The notes under the pieces were generated by a model that worked only from the letters and a program-made list of their open reading frames with translations, made no database searches and was not told the origin of the DNA. Below are positions 9,447 through 16,635 of a DNA stretch of 64,000 nucleotides, piece after piece. Source of the stretch: JAFNAG01 sp041501225 (GTDB lineage: Bacteria > Acidobacteriota > UBA6911); assembly GCA_041501225.1 (NCBI GenBank), contig JBGQNR010000002.1, positions 1 to 64,000 on the forward strand, in the 5' to 3' direction. The first letter of the stretch is position 1, and every line of letters begins with the position of its first letter. A program made the translations under genes and the position numbers.

Positions 9447-9539
9447 TGAGGCCCCGAGCGCCATGCGGATGCCGATCTCACGGGTGCGCCGGGCCACGGT
9501 ATAAGCCTTCAGCCCGTACATGCCTACTACCGCCAGGAA
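9447..9539 (-). pseudogene. Relic of a MacB/FtsX-like ABC permease
   Basis: A stretch of about 31 codons on the minus strand reads FLAVVGMYGLKAY, TVARRTREIGIRMALGA, which is the conserved segment after the third transmembrane helix of MacB/FtsX-like permeases. Upstream the frame is closed by a stop and there is no remaining gene; downstream it ends exactly at the breakpoint with the truncated membrane protein on the other strand. It is therefore a leftover of a deleted or recombined gene. Large families of such permeases are typical of Acidobacteriota genomes and are good substrates for recombination. Confidence 0.6.
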
Positions 9540-9557
9540 CCATCGAGGTTGCGAAGA

Positions 9558-10460
9558 TCAGTGCTTTCCCAGGAGATTGATCAAGGACAGGGGGTCAACA
9601 CGGGTACCGACCAGACGCACGGACCAGTGGAGATGCGGGCCGGTGACCAGGCCGGTCGCCCCGACTTTTCCCACTACCTGGCCGGTGGTAACGCGGTCGC
9701 CCGGGCGCACGGAAAATGCCGACATATGTCCGAAATAGGAATACAGCCCCAAGCCGTGGTCGATGATTACTGTGTTGCCCGAATAGTAGAGATTCGCAGC
9801 CAGAACAACTTTGCCTGCATTAGGCGCCATAATGGGCGTGCCCGTGGCTCCTTGGAAGTCGGTTCCCGCATGAGGACTGCGCGGCTGCCCGTTGTAGACG
9901 CTTCTCTTTCCGAACCCGCTGATCGGCGGGCCGGGAACGGGAATGCGGAATGGACCGCTCCAATAGCGCTCCGGCGAAACCACATCAAAAATCGCGCGCA
10001 CTTTCTCAGATTCCAATTTAATTCGTGCCTGGGCATCGGGGGGCGGTGAGACGAATTTCTCGTCCACCGTGAGTTCGCGGGTTGGGAATTTCTTTGCGGT
10101 CACGATCAGGACATACTGCGCGGTTGCAGGCGCGCCGGCGGCATCCTCGCCACTCAACTTGACTACATAGCGGCCCGGCTTGGTTTCGAGGTCGATCCCG
10201 ACGAGCCCCGTCCACTTGAGCTCATCGTCCGCGGCGAAAAGCGGAAACTCGTGCTCGAATACGGTGGCCTTCAGCCTGCGCAGCTTCTGCCGGCTCTCGG
10301 CCTCAAGCAGTACGATCTCTCCGGGCTGAAGGGATCGCGCATGATGAGTGACGGTGAGATCAACGCTGCCGGCCGCCTTCGGAGCCTCCGTGTAGGGAAG
10401 GAGTAAAATACAAAAAAAGGCTGCCTGATATAGGAATTGTCTCTTTTGCAATGCGACCAT
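9558..10460 (-). CDS. Secreted M23 (LytM) metallopeptidase
   Basis: About 300 residues with an N-terminal signal or anchor (RQFLYQAAFFCILLLP), an unrecognised beta-rich region of 180 residues, and a C-terminal M23 domain. The zinc site is visible as HAGTDF (HxxxD) and GPHLHW (HxH), and the surrounding GTPIMAPNAGKVV, HMS and GATGLVTGPH segments are standard. M23 enzymes cut peptidoglycan cross-links in the periplasm; with both motifs complete this one should be active and not a degenerate activator. ATG 10460 is the simplest start, but GAGAGG abuts it, so the TTG four codons later (spacing 9) is a real alternative. The frame stays open upstream through a dispersed repeat, which I excluded. Confidence 0.9.
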   Translation of the reverse strand: MVALQKRQFLYQAAFFCILLLPYTEAPKAAGSVDLTVTHHARSLQPGEIVLLEAESRQKLRRLKATVFEHEFPLFAADDELKWTGLVGIDLETKPGRYVVKLSGEDAAGAPATAQYVLIVTAKKFPTRELTVDEKFVSPPPDAQARIKLESEKVRAIFDVVSPERYWSGPFRIPVPGPPISGFGKRSVYNGQPRSPHAGTDFQGATGTPIMAPNAGKVVLAANLYYSGNTVIIDHGLGLYSYFGHMSAFSVRPGDRVTTGQVVGKVGATGLVTGPHLHWSVRLVGTRVDPLSLINLLGKH

Positions 10461-10503
10461 CCTCTCGACGGGCAATATCTTTAATACTATCGATACCCTC
10501 TGT

Positions 10504-10562
10504 AGCCCCTTCAGGGCTCTTGCACATCGAACGGCTACTGTCTCTGTGCGCCTCCGGCGCAC
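10504..10562. repeat. Dispersed intergenic repeat, copy A (degenerate)
   Basis: Contains AGCCCCTTCAGGGCTCT followed by a GTGCGC-CTCCG-GCGCAC hairpin. Both elements recur in the other copies at about 12.9, 13.1, 48.9, 55.1 and 63 kb, so this is a short or decayed member of the same family, lying between the DUF6599 gene and the M23 gene. Confidence 0.6.
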
Positions 10563-10614
10563 GGCCCGCCCATTGACCCTAATTCATGCTTGCGCAGGAG
10601 AGACGCCGTTAGCG

Positions 10615-11514
10615 TCAATGGCCGGAAACGGGCTTTTTTGCGAGATGAAGCTGAACCGTCAGACGTTTCCCGGTGATGGAAACTACTCCGTATTCGTTGC
10701 TGTAATCCTTGAAAACCAGACGACGATCGGCCTTCTCCTCGACTTTGAGGTAAGAGTCCAGATGGCTCTGGACATTGATCAGTGCTTTTTGAGCCGCCTG
10801 CTCATTTGGATAATCCACCAGCACCAGGGAATACTTGCCGGCCGCATCCTGATAGTTGCCGGCCACGGCAGTCAGATTGCGGCCGAGCTGGAGAACATCC
10901 CCGTTGCCTAGTGTGAAGATCGACTGCAGCGCGTATGGGCCCCGGATCAGACGGATCGAAGATCTATTCAGACCTTTTGGCGGCAACAACTCGTCGAGTT
11001 TGACCGGGATCTCTGCCGGCAGGCGTGCCGCGATGTAACGGCCGAATTCCAGCATGGCCGGCCGGAGCTTTTCATTGCCCTCTGAGTTGTTGACGATCAC
11101 ATAGTAACGATTGCGTTTGAAGATGAGCTGAAACTGATTCAGGCTGTGGCGCTCTGCGAAAGAGGGGTCGGAAGATTCTTTTCCGCAGTTCATCAGGTAG
11201 ATCCCGGTTGCAGCGATCGGATCGGACATGCGGTAGATTTCGACCTTGAATTCATCCGCCGCCGTCTTTGCCGCCCCCGAACCTGGGGTGTAGGGCTGCG
11301 CGGTGAGTTGTTCGAATCCGAACTCCAGGAAAATCTCCGCTCCCCCGTCGATATATCCGTACAGATCGCTGGAGGTGAAAACACGGGGATTTTCGGCTTT
11401 CTTCCAGATCTGAAGAAAACCACTGGGCGGAAGCAAATCTGTATCTGGACCCAGCGCCGGCGCCAGGCCGATGCTCGTGAAGTGAAGCAGCCAGAGAAGT
11501 AGAAACGCCATCAT
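10615..11514 (-). CDS. DUF6599 family secreted protein
   Basis: 299 residues with a signal peptide (MMAFLLLWLLHFTSIGLA). The conserved block FTSSDLYGYIDGGAEIFLE near the N-terminus and the 'Y(K/R)MSDPIAATGIYL' and 'GRNLTAVAGNYQD' segments match the DUF6599 family, whose function is unknown and which is common in Acidobacteriota. The ATG at 11514 overlaps the TGA of the upstream DUF362 gene as ATGA, so it is translationally coupled; an upstream extension of the frame lies inside that gene and was rejected. The tight coupling with a Tat-exported DUF362 protein suggests both act together outside the cytoplasmic membrane, role unknown. Confidence 0.85.
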   Translation of the reverse strand: MMAFLLLWLLHFTSIGLAPALGPDTDLLPPSGFLQIWKKAENPRVFTSSDLYGYIDGGAEIFLEFGFEQLTAQPYTPGSGAAKTAADEFKVEIYRMSDPIAATGIYLMNCGKESSDPSFAERHSLNQFQLIFKRNRYYVIVNNSEGNEKLRPAMLEFGRYIAARLPAEIPVKLDELLPPKGLNRSSIRLIRGPYALQSIFTLGNGDVLQLGRNLTAVAGNYQDAAGKYSLVLVDYPNEQAAQKALINVQSHLDSYLKVEEKADRRLVFKDYSNEYGVVSITGKRLTVQLHLAKKPVSGH

Positions 11515-12722
11515 GCCTGAACCAGATTGATTTTCTCCACGCTGGCTACACCCAGGCCCAGCCTTTCGGCATACAGGAGATATTCGGTCCAACGGGGATT
11601 CTCGTTCACCTGGATCCCCATTTCTTTGCGCTTGGCCACAAGCTCGCGGTGACAGATCATGTCGAGAGCAAACGGATCCGTGGCAAAGTAGAGGGAATGA
11701 TTTGGGTAAACGAACTGGGCGTTTTTGTCGGGCCCCCCTTCATATTGCCCCCGGATGCCGTCGGTGATGTTCAGGACCAGCTTGTCGCGGACTACAGGAG
11801 CGGCCAGAACCTCGGTACAGACATTAAAAAACAAGGGGTCGTGCAGGCGCCCGGTATTGCAGAGGGAACCATAACCCATGTTTTTGCAGGCCATGGAGAT
11901 GCCGTTGCCGGTGTTCTTATATGCCGCAAGGTTGATGATCTTCGTCAGCTTCCTGGTGATCAACTTGCCGAAGAAAGAGTATTCTCCATTAAATACGTGC
12001 TGGTTCAGGTAGAGCTCGTCGTCTTTGTAACCCCGAATGTTCTTACCCATGATTTCCTTGGCGAAGTAAAAGACCTCCTGGTCAAAATTGTCGACACTCA
12101 GATGCTTGCCGTTCTTGTCGCGCCAGTTGTTTCCGTTTTCATCCATCGTCTGCAAACCTTCAATTCCGACGCCGGGAAAGTGCGCGGGCGTGAACCCAGC
12201 GTCCTTGAGCATGTAGTCGAAACGGTCCCAGATGATGATGTTTTGTTTCGGCACGCCGTTTTGCGCCAGCCATTCGATGACGGCTTCGACCAGCTCCGGA
12301 TGAGTATTGATCAGCGGCGGTCCGACGGGATTGACCTTGAGGCCGATGACATCGCTCTTTTGGAAGAACATGCCGAAGCTTTCCTTCATGCTTTTCCCGG
12401 TGAGCCTGGTGATGCCTTTCTCGACCATGGCGGCAATGACCTTCGCATCGAACCGGTCTGCCTGCAAAGATTGTTTGTCGGTGACTTTGATGACCCGGCC
12501 CGGGAAGGGACCAGGCAGGGAGCTCTTGGTCTTCGGCACCTTCATAAAGTCGCCGATGTTCGTCTCAACCTTGGCCGGAGCGGGCTTTTCCTGTCCGAAA
12601 CCGGGGACTCCCAGGACAATGCCTCCGGCGGCCACAGAACAGGTTCCCAGGGTTTTGACGAAATCCCGACGATTCAAGTCGAGGGGCGCATTATTCATGG
12701 GGGTATATTTGCTTTTTGTCAT
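11511..12722 (-). CDS. DUF362 domain protein with twin-arginine signal
   Basis: 403 residues. A Tat leader is visible (LNRRDFVKTLGTC, then a hydrophobic stretch to VPGFGQ), so it is exported folded, perhaps with a cofactor. The body has DUF362 features: GLKVNPVGPPLINTHPELVEAV, an 'IIIWDRFDYML' strand, conserved 'NLAAYKNTG' and 'LVLNITDGIRGQYEGGP', and 'YFATDPFALDMI' near the end. DUF362 proteins often carry iron-sulfur ligands, but no 4Fe-4S CxxCxxC cluster is visible here. An internal ATG at 12698 is another possible start with a better-centred Tat motif. It is the first gene of a two-gene unit with DUF6599. Confidence 0.87.
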   Translation of the reverse strand: MTKSKYTPMNNAPLDLNRRDFVKTLGTCSVAAGGIVLGVPGFGQEKPAPAKVETNIGDFMKVPKTKSSLPGPFPGRVIKVTDKQSLQADRFDAKVIAAMVEKGITRLTGKSMKESFGMFFQKSDVIGLKVNPVGPPLINTHPELVEAVIEWLAQNGVPKQNIIIWDRFDYMLKDAGFTPAHFPGVGIEGLQTMDENGNNWRDKNGKHLSVDNFDQEVFYFAKEIMGKNIRGYKDDELYLNQHVFNGEYSFFGKLITRKLTKIINLAAYKNTGNGISMACKNMGYGSLCNTGRLHDPLFFNVCTEVLAAPVVRDKLVLNITDGIRGQYEGGPDKNAQFVYPNHSLYFATDPFALDMICHRELVAKRKEMGIQVNENPRWTEYLLYAERLGLGVASVEKINLVQA

Positions 12723-12870
12723 GACCTGTATCTATCACAAGCGGACGTTGGAAACCAAAGGGAAATGCACCAGCTTAAAGCAGGCTTTAGGGTGGCAATT
12801 GAGAACGCCTGGGCCGAGGTCGATTTTGAGACAGATACGAATGGCGCGTAAACGAGGTGAGTCATTTCTC

Positions 12871-12964
12871 TCGCCCTTCCAGGGCTCTCGTTTACATTCC
12901 ATTTAACCCCGGGCGGCGCTTCGCTTGCCCGGGGCTACTTTCTTTCGCGCCTCCGGCGCGCGAA
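12871..12964 (-). repeat. Dispersed intergenic repeat, copy B1 (inverted)
   Basis: In reverse orientation it shows GCCCTTCCAGGGCTCTCG, then a hairpin core with arms CCCCGGGC and GCCCGGGG around GGCGCTTCGCTT, then CTACTTTCTTTC and a CGCGCCTCCGGCGCG hairpin. It faces copy B2 in the same intergenic region. Confidence 0.75.
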
Positions 12965-13037
12965 TTCCTCACTAAATACCAGATTTCCGTTGAGCCCATG
13001 CCCGGGAAGGACCGCCAGAACGCAAGCTCCGATCGAG

Positions 13038-13148
13038 CGCCTGCCCCGGAGGGGCTGCAGACAGTAGACGGGGGCAAGCCGCGCAGCGGCGCCGCCCCCG
13101 GTCGACCAAGAACACACAAAGAGCCCTGGAGGGGCGAAGGAAAATCAT
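13038..13148 (+). repeat. Dispersed intergenic repeat, copy B2
   Basis: About 110 bases: GCCTGCCCCGGAGGGGC, then a compound hairpin (outer arms CGGGGGC and GCCCCCG, inner arms GCCGC and GCGGC), then AGAGCCCTGGAGGGGCGAAG and GAAAATCAT. It is nearly the same as the copy at 55022-55132 apart from a few substitutions and one short variable spacer. The region 12723-13287 holds no gene that I can support; these two repeats fill half of it. Confidence 0.8.
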
Positions 13149-13287
13149 GTTGACTGCCCGTCCATTCATGGCATTAACCAGTTCGTGTACACTTCTTATA
13201 TAAGCGCTATTTGAGATAGACACCGATACTTTTCTCTTGTGATCAGACCATCACAGTCCTGTGATATGCTCATGACTGAGGAGGCCG

Positions 13288-14544
13288 ATGATGATGAGAA
13301 AAGCTCTGATCCTGTTCCTTTTCACCGCGAGCACTGCGCTGGCTCAACAAGGCACCATGCACCTTGCTATTGGGGATCCTGCCCGTAAAGACAAAGAGGC
13401 GAAGATCATGCTCGATGCCGTAACGGCGACCGCCACCGGGGAGATGCTCAACCCTCGCGAGGTCGTTGCCCGCCTGGCAGGCACGCGGCTCATTTTCGTC
13501 GGCGAAAGCCATACCACCATGGATTTCCATCGGGTCCAGTTGAAGATGATCGAGGAACTGGTAAGAGCCGGCAAAAAGGTCCTGATCGGACTCGAGATGT
13601 ACCCGAATACGGAACAGAGATACCTGGACGATTGGTATCTGGGCTTTTATTCCGAAAGCGGCTTTATCCAGATGTCGCATTGGTATAAGAACTGGGGCTA
13701 TCATTGGAACTACTATCGGGACATCTTCCTCTTCGCCCGCGATCACCATATCCGCATGTTCGCTCTCAACGCACCCCGTGAGGTCGTGTCGGCTGTCAGC
13801 AGAAAGGGGCTTCAGAATCTGAGCCCCGAAGAAAAGGCGCACATCGCCCCGAAGATTGATACTGCCAACGAAGAGCATTTCGCCCTCTTCAAGGCGTTCT
13901 TTGCCGAGGGCATGGGCATGAACGCCATGATCAGCGACACCATGGTGGCCCCTATGTTCGCTTCGCAGTGCACCTGGGATGCGACCATGGGCTACAACGC
14001 AGTTCAGGCTCTGAAAGAGTACGGCGACGAGAACACCGTGATGGTGGTGCTCATAGGCTCAGGTCATGTCGCCTATAATCTCGGGATTGAGCGTCAGGCG
14101 GCTGCTTGGTACGAAGGCAAGATGGCTTCGATCATTCCGATCCAGGTGCTTGACGACAGGGATCGGCCGATTGGGAGTGTTCGGGCTTCCTATGCGGATT
14201 ACCTATGGGGAGTACCGCCGGAAAAGGCGCCGCTCTATCCGGAGCTTGGTGCCGCCACCAACGAAGTGCCGGGCGAGACCCGCCGCCGGGTTCTTTCGGT
14301 CAACGAAGGCTCTCCAGCCAAACTGGGCGGATTTCAGGTTGGGGATGTACTTCTTTCCATGGATGGAATTCCCCTGCCGGATGCTGAGACGATGAATCGA
14401 TTGATGGCTGAGAAGAGGTGGGGCGATGAGGCCGTATTTGTCGTCCGCAGGCAGCCAAAGGATGGCGCCGCACAGGAAGTTACACTGAAGGTTGACTTCC
14501 GGCGCCGCAACACTGCTCCCCGCCCCGCTGCGCCCGGCAAATAG
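13288..14544 (+). CDS. ChaN-like (haem-binding/Tiki-type) protein fused to a PDZ domain
   Basis: 418 residues with a signal peptide (RKALILFLFTASTALAQ) behind a GAGGAGG site; three ATG codons in a row (13288-13296) leave the exact start open. The N-terminal 300 residues are a ChaN/PF04187 domain: LIFVGESHTTMDFHRVQ, LIGLEMYPN, ALNAPREVVSAVSRKGL and VVLIGSGHVAY, with the GES-H and G-H motifs that bind haem or metal in ChaN and form the Tiki protease site. Residues about 330-405 are a PDZ domain (SVNEGSPAKLGGFQVGDVLLSMDG). The protein is probably an envelope lipid- or periplasm-associated enzyme. No operon partner is visible. Confidence 0.88.
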   Translation: MMMRKALILFLFTASTALAQQGTMHLAIGDPARKDKEAKIMLDAVTATATGEMLNPREVVARLAGTRLIFVGESHTTMDFHRVQLKMIEELVRAGKKVLIGLEMYPNTEQRYLDDWYLGFYSESGFIQMSHWYKNWGYHWNYYRDIFLFARDHHIRMFALNAPREVVSAVSRKGLQNLSPEEKAHIAPKIDTANEEHFALFKAFFAEGMGMNAMISDTMVAPMFASQCTWDATMGYNAVQALKEYGDENTVMVVLIGSGHVAYNLGIERQAAAWYEGKMASIIPIQVLDDRDRPIGSVRASYADYLWGVPPEKAPLYPELGAATNEVPGETRRRVLSVNEGSPAKLGGFQVGDVLLSMDGIPLPDAETMNRLMAEKRWGDEAVFVVRRQPKDGAAQEVTLKVDFRRRNTAPRPAAPGK

Positions 14545-14597
14545 GGAAATCGCCAAACAGCAATAATTCGTGTTCTTCGTGGCTGCCTATGCTTTTT

Positions 14598-16403
14598 TCA
14601 CCGCTGGTTGGCAGCCAGCACTTTCTTTCTCAACCGGATGGATTGCGGAGTGACCTCCACCAATTCGTCGTCGTTGATGAACTCGAGCGCCTGCTCAAGG
14701 GACAGCTCACGAAACGGTACGAGGCGGATGGCTTCGTCGGCCGTGGAAGCCCGCATATTGGTAAGCTTCTTTTCCTTGACGACATTCACATTGAGGTCGA
14801 CGTTGCGTGCGTTTTCTCCCACAACCATACCTTCATAGACTGCAGTTCCCGGCCGAATGAACAGCTCTCCCCGCTCCTGCAGGTTGTAGAGCGCATAACT
14901 CGTAGCCATCCCCGCCCGATCCGCGACCAGAGCCCCGGTCAACCGGTTTGTGATCTCACCCGACCATTCGCCCCATTTCAGGAAGAGGGTATTAAGCAAT
15001 CCGGTGCCCTTGGTGTCGGTCAGGAACTCGGAGCGAAAGCCGATCAAGCCCCGGGTCGGCACCTCAAACTCGAGCCGTACTCGCCCGCCTCCATGATTTA
15101 CCATTTTCACCATGCGCCCTTTGCGGCGTCCGAGGGCTTCGGTGATCACTCCGATGAAAATGTCAGGACTGTCGATGACCACGAGTTCGATCGGCTCTAG
15201 TTTTTTACCGTCCACGACCCGCATGATGACTTCAGGCTTGGAAACCTGCATCTCATAACCTTCGCGCCTCATCATTTCGATCAGGATCCCCAGCTGAAGC
15301 TCTCCGCGTCCGGAGACCTTGAAACTATCCATGACCTCCGCATCCTCCACGCGGATGGCGACATTGCCGAGCGTTTCCTTATCGAGGCGGCCTCTGAGAT
15401 GGCGTGAGGTCACAAACTTGCCGTCCCTGCCGGCGAACGGAGATGTGTTGACCTGGAAAACCATCGAAATGGTGGGCTCATCGACCTGGATGACCGGCAG
15501 CGGCGCGGGATGTTCTGCATCTGTGACGGTCTCACCAATGAAGATTCCTTCAATTCCGGCAAGGGCAATGATTTCGCCGGCGCTGGCCTCGCTGGCCGGC
15601 TTGTGTTTGAGGCCATCGAAAGTGTAGAGCATGGTAATCCGCGTCCTTTCGATGGTGCCGTCGAGCTTGCAGACGGAGACATTGTCGCCGACAGCAACCT
15701 TGCCCGAGAAGATCCTTCCGATCGCGATCCGTCCCACGTAGTCGTTGTAGTCGAGCGTCGTTACCAGCATCTGCAGTCTGTCTCTGAGCAGCGGTCGAGG
15801 CGCGGGGATGGTTTCCAGGATCTGCTCAAAGAGCGGGCGCAGATCCTGCGAGGTATCCTCCAAGGAGCGCTTGGCAATGCCGTCGCGGCTGATGGCATAG
15901 AGAATGGGGAAACTTATCTGCTCCTCGTTGGCATCCAGATCGATAAAAAGGTCATAGATTTCATTGACGACCTCCTCCGGCCTGGCGTCGGAACGGTCAA
16001 TTTTATTGACCACCACGATAGCGGGCAGTTTCTCCTCCAGGGCCTTGCGGAGCACGAAACGCGTCTGCGGCAGCGGGCCTTCCGAGGCATCGACCAGCAG
16101 CATCACGCCGTCGACCATTTTCAAGACGCGCTCGACTTCCCCCCCGAAGTCGGCGTGGCCGGGAGTGTCCACGATGTTGATTTTAACCCCGCAAAAGTGG
16201 ATGGCCGTGTTTTTGGCCATAATGGTGATGCCGCGCTCCCGCTCGAGATCGAGGCTGTCCATCACGCGCTCGATGATGCGCTCGTTTTCGCGGAATGTGC
16301 CGCTCTGCTTGAGCATCGCATCCACCAGGGTCGTCTTGCCATGGTCGACGTGGGCAATGATGGCGATGTTTCGTATGTCGTCTCTAGGGGGTAGTTTGGA
16401 CAA
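14598..16403 (-). CDS. typA: Ribosome-associated GTPase TypA/BipA
   Basis: 601 residues, the usual length for TypA. It has the elongation-factor-type GTPase domain at the N-terminus: AHVDHGKTT (G1, residues 17-25), RERGITI (G2), DTPGHADFGGE (G3) and NKIDR (G4), then domain II, the EF-G-like domains III and V, and the TypA-specific C-terminal end. TypA binds 70S ribosomes in place of EF-G and supports 50S assembly and stress or cold growth. All nucleotide-binding motifs are intact. It is a single gene, convergent with the ChaN-PDZ gene, with only 53 bases between their stops. Confidence 0.97.
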   Translation of the reverse strand: MSKLPPRDDIRNIAIIAHVDHGKTTLVDAMLKQSGTFRENERIIERVMDSLDLERERGITIMAKNTAIHFCGVKINIVDTPGHADFGGEVERVLKMVDGVMLLVDASEGPLPQTRFVLRKALEEKLPAIVVVNKIDRSDARPEEVVNEIYDLFIDLDANEEQISFPILYAISRDGIAKRSLEDTSQDLRPLFEQILETIPAPRPLLRDRLQMLVTTLDYNDYVGRIAIGRIFSGKVAVGDNVSVCKLDGTIERTRITMLYTFDGLKHKPASEASAGEIIALAGIEGIFIGETVTDAEHPAPLPVIQVDEPTISMVFQVNTSPFAGRDGKFVTSRHLRGRLDKETLGNVAIRVEDAEVMDSFKVSGRGELQLGILIEMMRREGYEMQVSKPEVIMRVVDGKKLEPIELVVIDSPDIFIGVITEALGRRKGRMVKMVNHGGGRVRLEFEVPTRGLIGFRSEFLTDTKGTGLLNTLFLKWGEWSGEITNRLTGALVADRAGMATSYALYNLQERGELFIRPGTAVYEGMVVGENARNVDLNVNVVKEKKLTNMRASTADEAIRLVPFRELSLEQALEFINDDELVEVTPQSIRLRKKVLAANQR

Positions 16404-16635
16404 GAGTCTTTCTCCTGACTTCGGATTGCGTTTGCCAGAGGTGCGTTCTGGCTGATTCTAAAGGCGAGGAAAGGTACCTTGAAGGGAGGGAACTGTCAAG
16501 GAAGCGGCAGAACGCTTAGTCATGAGTGAAAAGCTGAGCATGCAGGTTGGAATTCGCAGCCGGCAGATCGACAATCGCTGGCAGAGGTCAAAGTGTTCGT
16601 TCCTGGAGCAATGGGAACGCAATGTTTACCTGCCG

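Noticed and set aside
11649..12851. 400-codon open frame on the plus strand
   Set aside because: Antisense to the Tat-exported DUF362 protein; codon bias shadow.
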